From assembly GCA_903858935.1 (NCBI GenBank), contig CAIOKO010000027.1, positions 1-47,412 of the forward strand: a stretch of DNA of 47,412 bases. Direction: 5' to 3'. The notes under the pieces were generated by a model. That model was given only the letters and a program-made list of their open reading frames with translations, ran no database searches and was not told the DNA's origin. The position numbers and the translations under genes were made by a program. Of the stretch, positions 41,882-47,412 are shown one piece after another (within the stretch, counting starts at the first letter, position 1; each line of letters opens with the position of its first letter). Origin of the DNA: an uncultured Schlesneria sp. (GTDB lineage: Bacteria > Planctomycetota > Planctomycetia > Planctomycetales > Planctomycetaceae).

Positions 41882-44731
41882 GTGCCAAACGCCACTATCA
41901 TTCCATCGACGGCCAGAGACATTCGAAGAACTCAATGGGTGACTTCGGTCAGGTCTCGTTGGGATCGCACACGACTGATCTGCTTTTGCCTACTCGGCCA
42001 GTTTGTCGCAGCGACCGTATTTGCTGACTTGCCAGCCAACCAGACGCAGTCCCCTGTCATGAATCTGACAAACGGTGACCATATCACGGGGACTCTTGTC
42101 AATTCTGTCGACCCGACAAGACTCGGATGGCAATCCCCCGCGTTCACAGAACCGTTTTTCTTTGCACTCGGTGGAATCGCCTCGATTCACTTTCCGGCCC
42201 CTACCAAACCGCAGTCACATGAGGGTGATTATTGCATCGAAGTTGCAGGGAACGATGTCCTGTTTGGATCACTGATCGGCCTCGACGCAAAATCGGCGAT
42301 CATTGATGTACCCAAGATTGGCAGAACGACAATCGATCGATCGGTCATCAAGCGGATGTATCGCTGGGGGGGAAGTTCGTCTCAGTTGTTTATCGGCCCC
42401 AGCGGACTCAATGGATGGCAGACTTCGGGCGAAGAGAATGGATGGCGTGAAGAAGCCGGACAATTAATTGCGGATAAGCCGATGGCAATCCTTCGTCGCG
42501 AGTTTGGAATTCCTAACCAGGCTCGATTCGAGTTCGAACTTTCCTGGACTGCACAGCCCGATTTCGAACTGGCGCTTGGCGTCGGTGACGATCCCAAGAC
42601 AGCGCTACGCGCCTATAAGTTCGAAGTTTGGAATAAGCTGGTCGTGATCCAACGCGAAACCGAGCGGGAAGCAGACGTAGAACGTCTGCAGGTCGCCGAT
42701 GAAAAAGGAGGACGCGTACATTTGCAGGCCTTTCTCGATCAGACAGCAGGAAAAATACTTGTTTATTCGTCGAGCGGAGAACCACTGGCAAATCTGACGG
42801 TTCAAACAAACAAACCACAAGTACTTGGCGGTATTCAACTCATCAATCGAAGCGGTGACGTTCGGCTGGAAAGCTTACGCATCGGTCGCTGGAACGGTGA
42901 TTTGCCACGTAAGGCGGAACTCAACAAGTCGCGAATCCATGGAAGCGATGGAACGATCGAGTACGGATCATTAACGTCATACGATCCAGACACGCATGAA
43001 TTCGTCGTTGGTGATGAGGCCAATTCAAAACGAATTGCGGAGGATCTGGTTCAAGATGTCTTCCTGTCACAAGGGTCTGAGATGACCCCGAGATCCCTGC
43101 GCGCGGTATTTCTTTCGGGAACGAAAATCAGTGGCGATCTTGTCCGAATCGAAGACGGTAAGGCAATTCTCAAATCCCCCGGGATTCAGGAATCAATCTC
43201 GATACAGCTTGACCTACTGCAATCGTTCGTCGTCCTGGCACCGAAGAGTGATCCTGCCGAGCTACCTGAGCGTCGGGGACGGTTGGAAACAAAGGGAACT
43301 CGATTACACGGTTGCCTGACGGACTCGCGGGATGACAAAAATCAGTGCCTGGTATGGCTGCCGGCACGCAGCATGACTTCCAGTCCATTGAAGCCAGGGA
43401 CCTCGGCCCAAATTGTCTATCGCGATCCACCACCTCCGCCTCCACAGCAAACAGCTCAACAACAGCAGCAGCAACTTATGGTACAAGGCCAAGTTCGAGC
43501 TGCCCGAGCTGGCGGGCTTATCGGCCAGGTTCAAGGCATGTTCATGGACGGCGAAACGCAAAATGCTGGTGGCAAGAAATCCAAAAAGCCTGAACCGGTG
43601 CTGCACCTGCGGACTGGAGACAAGATCCCCTGCAAGGTCAGCGGAATCGATGAACTTGGCGTGACATTGGAATCAAATGTGTCGGATGCGAAATTCGTCC
43701 CTCACGATCAAATTCAAGCGCTGGAACTGATTTCCGATGCTCCTCCTGTCGAAATCAAAACGCTGAAAAAACAACGTTTGCTGACTTTACCTCGCATGCA
43801 GCGCGATAACCCACCGACTCATCTGGTCCGTTCTATCGATGGCGACTATCTAAGAGGTCGTATTGTCTCAATGGACGAGGCCCAGATGCAGTTCGAATTA
43901 CGGCTTGAACCACAAATCGTGCGTCGTGACCGAATCGCCCGCATTATCTGGCTGCATCCGGAAACGACTTCGCCTGATGAAAAAACGGCAGAAGCCGAAC
44001 GAACAACCGACGCCAGACGAATTCAGGCATTACGGAGCGATGGAAACAGACTGACCTTTATCCCTGAAAAAGTCTCAGGCTCATCCCTGACAGGGAAAAG
44101 CGAATTGTTGGGGACTTGTCATGTCGATCTGAAGGACGTTGACCAGTTAATGACCGGGGCGGCCATTGAAGTTGCGGCGGCCGGATTGCCGTTTCACGAT
44201 TGGAAACTGCAACAGTCTGCTGATCCAGTTGGACCACCAGAAGGTGGCGAAGGTTCTGGCGACGGTGGCGAAGGGATGGAATCAGTGCTTGTGGGAAAAC
44301 CCGCGCCCGATATTTCGCTCGACATGCTTGATGGGAAGAAGTTTATCCTGGCGGATCACAAGGAAAATATTGTCGTTCTCGACTTCTGGGCCTCGTGGTG
44401 CGGTCCGTGCCTGCAGACCATGCCACAGATCGATAAGGTGGCGCATGAATTCGCCGACCAGGGCGTTGAACTCTTCGCCATTAATCTGGAAGAATCGGCA
44501 GATAAGATTACGAAGGCTCTGGAACGGTTGAAATTGTCGACAACGGTCGTGCTCGACAAGAATGGTCGGATCGCCGAGAAATACGGCGCAACGGCGATCC
44601 CGCAAACGGTGATCATCGACCGCGAAGGAAAAGTGGCCCGACTGTTCGTAGGAGGCGGTGCCCGGTTCGACGAACAGCTTCGCGCGGCGTTGAAAACCGT
44701 TCTGGAAGCCCAGCCACAAAAAAGCGAATGA
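41882..44731 (+). CDS. Exported multi-module protein with TlpA-like thioredoxin domain
   Basis: A 949-residue protein if translation starts at the GTG at 41882, which has GAGGAAA upstream; GTG at 41939 is an alternative, and ATGs further up lie in repeat DNA. A hydrophobic export segment (RLICFCLLGQFVAATVFA) is followed by about 700 residues with repeated beta-rich modules of the form 'G-D-x-I-x-G-x-L...': LTNGDHITGTLVN near residue 60, then near 415 (FLSGTKISGDLVRI), 575 (LRTGDKIPCKVSGI) and 655 (IDGDYLRGRIVSM). A jelly-roll-like domain (GLNGWQTSGEENGWREEAG) lies at about 175-340. The last 150 residues are a thioredoxin fold with WCGPC (C840, C843) and a cis-Pro at AIPQT. TlpA-like domains reduce periplasmic disulfides. 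A Gln-rich stretch near 520-540 looks like a linker. Confidence 0.86.
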   Translation: MPNATIIPSTARDIRRTQWVTSVRSRWDRTRLICFCLLGQFVAATVFADLPANQTQSPVMNLTNGDHITGTLVNSVDPTRLGWQSPAFTEPFFFALGGIASIHFPAPTKPQSHEGDYCIEVAGNDVLFGSLIGLDAKSAIIDVPKIGRTTIDRSVIKRMYRWGGSSSQLFIGPSGLNGWQTSGEENGWREEAGQLIADKPMAILRREFGIPNQARFEFELSWTAQPDFELALGVGDDPKTALRAYKFEVWNKLVVIQRETEREADVERLQVADEKGGRVHLQAFLDQTAGKILVYSSSGEPLANLTVQTNKPQVLGGIQLINRSGDVRLESLRIGRWNGDLPRKAELNKSRIHGSDGTIEYGSLTSYDPDTHEFVVGDEANSKRIAEDLVQDVFLSQGSEMTPRSLRAVFLSGTKISGDLVRIEDGKAILKSPGIQESISIQLDLLQSFVVLAPKSDPAELPERRGRLETKGTRLHGCLTDSRDDKNQCLVWLPARSMTSSPLKPGTSAQIVYRDPPPPPPQQTAQQQQQQLMVQGQVRAARAGGLIGQVQGMFMDGETQNAGGKKSKKPEPVLHLRTGDKIPCKVSGIDELGVTLESNVSDAKFVPHDQIQALELISDAPPVEIKTLKKQRLLTLPRMQRDNPPTHLVRSIDGDYLRGRIVSMDEAQMQFELRLEPQIVRRDRIARIIWLHPETTSPDEKTAEAERTTDARRIQALRSDGNRLTFIPEKVSGSSLTGKSELLGTCHVDLKDVDQLMTGAAIEVAAAGLPFHDWKLQQSADPVGPPEGGEGSGDGGEGMESVLVGKPAPDISLDMLDGKKFILADHKENIVVLDFWASWCGPCLQTMPQIDKVAHEFADQGVELFAINLEESADKITKALERLKLSTTVVLDKNGRIAEKYGATAIPQTVIIDREGKVARLFVGGGARFDEQLRAALKTVLEAQPQKSE

Positions 44732-44846
44732 CGCTTTGGCCCGAAACGATGTTTGCGTGCGGTGACGCAGAATTTCGTACGGGAGTTTTTGGGCAACTAT
44801 GTTGATGACAGCCCTTTTCGACACCCCCGTCGCAGGAAAGTTTGAG

Positions 44847-45540
44847 CAATATCGACAAAGCTTGAGCAACCATGCATGGGCAACTCTGATAAATGCTTGA
44901 GCAACCATGCATGGGCAACTCTGATAAATGCTTGGGCAAACATGCATGGGCAACTCTGGGAAACGCTTGGGCAAACATGCATGGGCAACTCTGGGAAATG
45001 CTTGGGCAACCATGCATGGGCAACTCTGGTAAACGCCTGGGCAACCATGCTTGGGCAACTCTGGTAAACGCCTGGGCAACCATGCATGGGCAACTCTGGT
45101 AAACGCTTGGGCAAACATGCATGGGCAACTCTGATAAACGCCTGGGCAATCATGCATGGGCAACTCTGATAAACGCCTGGGCAATCATGCTTGGACAACT
45201 CTGGGAAACGCTTGGGCAACTATGCTTGGGCAACTCTGGTAAACGCCTGGGCAACCATGCTTGGGCAACTCTGGTAAACGCCTGGGCAACCATGCTTGGG
45301 CAACTCTGGCAAATGCTTGGGCAATCATGCTTGGGCAACTCTGGGAAACGCTTGGGCAATCATGTATGGGCAACTCTGGTAAACGCTTGGGCAACCATGC
45401 TTGGGCAACTCTGGCAAATGCTTGGGCAACCATGTATGGGCAACTCTGGCAAATGCTTGGGCAACCATGCTTGGGCAACTCTGGCAAATGCTTGGGCAAC
45501 CATGCTTGGGCAACTCTGGTAAACGCTTGGGCAAACATGC
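44847..45540 (+). repeat. Right TTGGGCAAC minisatellite, 35-bp unit x 19
   Basis: Units start at 44882 and every 35 bases up to 45512 (19 units), preceded by half a unit. Each reads AACTCTG(G/A)nAAA(C/T)G then C(C/T)TGGGCAA(C/A/T)(C/A)ATGC(A/T)TGGGC with few substitutions. It is more regular than its inverted counterpart at 6041-6592 (34-bp unit), so it was homogenised more recently. Neither strand has stops in several frames, which creates long false reading frames. No unique spacers, so it is not a CRISPR array. Confidence 0.93.
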
Positions 45541-45550
45541 AGCCCGATAA

Positions 45551-46557
45551 AAGCATGATAGACGGCCAAGGCCTTAAAAAACGGTACCCGCCTCGTGCTG
45601 AAGAGGCAGGGTGCGGTCAAGTCATTGAAGTCCTACCAAAACATCAACAAAAAGCTGACCAGGTTGATCACAATCCTTGTTTTTCAGTCCCTTTTTTGTG
45701 GTTAGCCCGATTGATCATCATCACCCTTTCGGGTTGTCTCATCGGACAGGAGCGGGTCTTCGAGGGCAGTAGCCGAAGCGGCTGGAGTGTGGAAGGTAGA
45801 GCGGATCAGAAAAATAGATCAATCATTTGGATTTTCTACTCTTGAGGAATTTGACGTCGGAAGTGTCGCCAAAGTTCCTCGGGTTCATGGAGCGGTAGCT
45901 CCTGGCGAACCGCTTGTAGCGGCTCTTGAGGAATTTGACATTGTAAGTGTCAACAAAGTTCCTTGTGTCCATGGAGCGGAAGCTCCTGGCGAACCGCTTG
46001 CAGCGGCTTTCAATTCTCTCTAACCGACTCTCTCGCCGCTTCGGCGCTGCACCCTCAAAGCAAGCAACGAACCGACACGGATCAGCCCGCACCCTCAGGC
46101 AGTTGCGGGGGCGATCCGTTTAAAATTAGTTCCAAGATTTCAAAGATCAAATCTCGTCGTAGCACATCACAAAACGGAAACGAACCTCGTAGATCGAGAT
46201 GCCATCCCCGTTTTGTTCTCCAAACCAGACGAGCCGGCCAGCGTCAGGCGACTCCTTCGGTTCAAGCTCGTCGATTCAACTCCATATTTCGTCTGCAGGC
46301 CGTCTGAAAACTGTCATCGCATCTCAGTTCAAAAAACGTTGGCTAAGTTGGTAAAGTTGACCAAGTTCCGTATTTTGCAGGCGTTTTTGTGGTTTTTGAA
46401 TTTGGTCAAGTTGACAAAGTTGATCAAGTTGACAAAGTTCACACTTGGTTCAAGAGTCTGGCGTCGGGCCTTCGAGACCCACGGGCTTTTTTCGGGAGCA
46501 CAAAGCTCCAAATCAAGCCACCTGCTTCCCGGCACCAACAAAAAGCATTTGGCACCG
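45551..46557 (-). repeat. Right arm of large inverted composite repeat
   Basis: Reverse-complement counterpart of 4667-5723 with the same order of blocks. The shorter 9-bp array (about 46400-46442) accounts for about half of the length difference. Confidence 0.85.
45840..46007 (+). repeat. Two 84-bp hairpin units
   Basis: Units 45840-45923 and 45924-46007 pair with 5364-5447 and 5280-5363 respectively on the opposite strand. GGAGC-nnnn-GCTCC stems are perfect in both. Confidence 0.85.
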
Positions 46558-46849
46558 CTGAGACACCTCAATGGTCATCAAGACCGTCGCCGAGCCTGTT
46601 TTCACGCTCGCCAACCATCACACACCCCTATGAGACAATCTACAATACACTTCTTATTAACGACATAAATTTATACACAACACTCAAGAGTGTCAACATG
46701 CAAAGTGAAATGATTCGGAAAAACTGAAATTTTTCTTGAGAGAGGGAAACATGGTATTCAATGACCGAATGCCTGCACTTCGTCTTTATTGCCATTAATC
46801 GCAGCCCAACTGATGAAAACGAAAAGAAATTCGGAAGAAATTCAGAGGA
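46558..46849. other. AT-rich spacer
   Basis: Contains a hairpin ACACTC-AA-GAGTGT near 46680-46697 and a 15-codon frame at 46751-46798. Nothing else was recognised. Confidence 0.4.
46751..46798 (+). CDS. Possible 15-codon ORF with strong ribosome site
   Basis: ATG preceded by GAGAGAGGGAAAC, an excellent ribosome-binding arrangement for so short a frame (MVFNDRMPALRLYCH). It may be the surviving start of a gene cut off by the repeat that follows at 46850, or chance. Confidence 0.2.
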   Translation: MVFNDRMPALRLYCH

Positions 46850-46940
46850 GACCTTCGGTCGGCACCTTGCGCGAGGTCAGGGGACCTTTGCACAACAATA
46901 GCAAGTCCAGGCAAGCCGGGCGTAAGCCCCCGGACTCTTC
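46850..46940 (+). repeat. R6 dispersed repeat, right copy
   Basis: Same orientation as 153-208 (shared GAGGAGACCTTCGGTCG and GCGAGGTC blocks) and inverted relative to 1331-1408. Confidence 0.75.
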
Positions 46941-46953
46941 TCGAATTTTCTAC

Positions 46954-47037
46954 TCTTGAGGAACTTGACGTTGGAAGTGGCGACAAAGTTCCTCAGGTTC
47001 ATGGAGCGGAAGCTCCTGGCGAACCGCTTGCAGCGGC
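46954..47037 (+). repeat. 84-bp hairpin unit, single copy
   Basis: One complete unit outside the inverted arm, with all three inverted repeats present. It is followed at about 47037-47090 by the inverted form of the 67-bp unit's opening motif. Confidence 0.85.
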
Positions 47038-47153
47038 TCACGACTTACTCACGACTACTTTCTGCCGCTTCGGCCCGCCCTTGGACTTCTTCGAGTGTGA
47101 AACTTGTCTTATTGAGTCAAGTTTCAGGATTTCTTTCAACGTAGCCTTCTTCG

Positions 47154-47289
47154 CTCCGCGTGATGAGCATGCGTCGGAAATGATTCAACCGTTGTCGACG
47201 CGTCGAAACAATAAATTCGTTTGAATACTTTTTTGAAGATATGCGGATTGGAATTTGGCAGGTTTTCGAACGATGCTCATCACGCGGAG
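47154..47289. repeat. 17-bp perfect inverted repeat, 102-bp spacing
   Basis: CTCCGCGTGATGAGCAT at 47154-47170 and its reverse complement at 47273-47289. The sequence between is AT-rich with no gene. It may be the ends of a small mobile element or a regulatory structure ahead of the gene at 47373. Confidence 0.65.
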
Positions 47290-47372
47290 AGGCTGTCATT
47301 TTTTGCATTTTACCGACGAATTTCACGGAATGAATCTTTCCACGCTTGTGATCAGGCGCTAGGATTCGCGCC

Positions 47373-47412
47373 ATGACACAACCTCCCCCAGACGATCGCG
47401 TTTCGAACTTAA
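47373..47412 (+). CDS. Start of a gene running off the window
   Basis: ATG followed by 12 open codons (MTQPPPDDRVSNL) to the window edge, with AGGA about 10 bases upstream. Too short to identify. The Pro-rich polar N-terminus is like those of many planctomycete cytoplasmic proteins, but this is weak. Confidence 0.4.
   Translation, partial: MTQPPPDDRVSNL

Noticed and set aside
44282-45184. 300-codon minus-strand frame running through the 35-bp array
   Set aside because: It consists of the minisatellite read in frame plus antisense of the thioredoxin domain. The 35-base period leaves several frames open on both strands, so length is no evidence.
44847-45540. CRISPR array
   Set aside because: The whole 35-bp unit repeats with no unique spacers, and no cas gene is nearby.
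45121-45845. Plus-strand frames of repeating GNSGKRLGNHAWATL residues
   Set aside because: Pure translation of the 35-bp repeat; the residue period follows from three repeat units and there is no start context.
45787-46023. Frame with repeating LEEFDVGSVAKVP residues, also at 5264-5461
   Set aside because: It is the 84-bp unit, a multiple of three. Copies differ mainly by amino-acid-changing substitutions, and stems rather than codons are conserved.
4667-46557. Composite transposon
   Set aside because: Neither arm encodes a transposase or integrase and the interior includes housekeeping-type genes such as ettA, so classic composite transposition is unlikely.

Overview
The window most likely comes from a planctomycete (Planctomycetota, Planctomycetia). 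The evidence is the gene mix: a Tat-exported DUF1501 protein, a DUF1080 (3-keto-disaccharide hydrolase-type) protein, a Gfo/Idh/MocA oxidoreductase, a long secreted sulfatase, a GAF-HlyD fusion, and a MoxR / DUF58 / BatA-like / von Willebrand cluster followed by many secreted proteins of unknown function. Spacers are long and rich in hairpin repeats. Genus cannot be fixed from the sequence alone, and no rRNA, tRNA, CRISPR array or intact transposase was found.

Layout. 1-6.7 kb is repeat-rich accessory DNA: a ParE/RelE-type toxin-antitoxin pair (484-1073), a 67-bp tandem repeat, a DUF2235/Tle1-like hydrolase (1936-3462) sitting between two 216-bp direct repeats, a small lipoprotein gene, then a 1-kb composite repeat arm (4667-5723) and a TTGCCCA minisatellite (about 6041-6592). 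6.7-25 kb holds single genes and small operons: an 843-residue sulfatase, a frameshifted zinc-ribbon gene, nicotinamide phosphoribosyltransferase, a Gly/His/Tyr-rich TPR protein, a SnoaL-like exported protein, EttA with a clear terminator, DUF1501 overlapping an endonuclease/exonuclease/phosphatase protein, DUF1080, Gfo/Idh/MocA, and the GAF-HlyD membrane protein.

25.35-41.36 kb is one long plus-strand operon-like run: MoxR ATPase, DUF58 protein, BatA-like membrane protein, a second membrane von Willebrand/amidotransferase-like protein, a 1096-residue membrane protein, five tandem secreted proteins that look like divergent paralogs, and a secreted alpha/alpha-toroid (squalene cyclase-like) protein. 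Three successive proteins keep DxSxS metal-site motifs. Many junctions are 4-base overlaps or gaps of a few bases, and a hairpin followed by a T-run closes the run at 41365-41395. By analogy with MoxR/von Willebrand systems, the ATPase and von Willebrand proteins may assemble or mature the exported products; this is inference. Next comes a 949-residue exported protein with repeated beta-type modules and a C-terminal TlpA-like thioredoxin domain (41882-44731).

44.85-47.4 kb mirrors the left side: a 19-unit, 35-bp minisatellite, then the inverted counterpart of the 1-kb arm (45551-46557), further repeats, and the first codons of a gene that runs off the window. The 38-kb gene block is therefore bracketed by inverted copies of the same composite repeat, the most striking large-scale structure here. 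The five-paralog MoxR/von Willebrand operon is the best candidate for an undescribed system.
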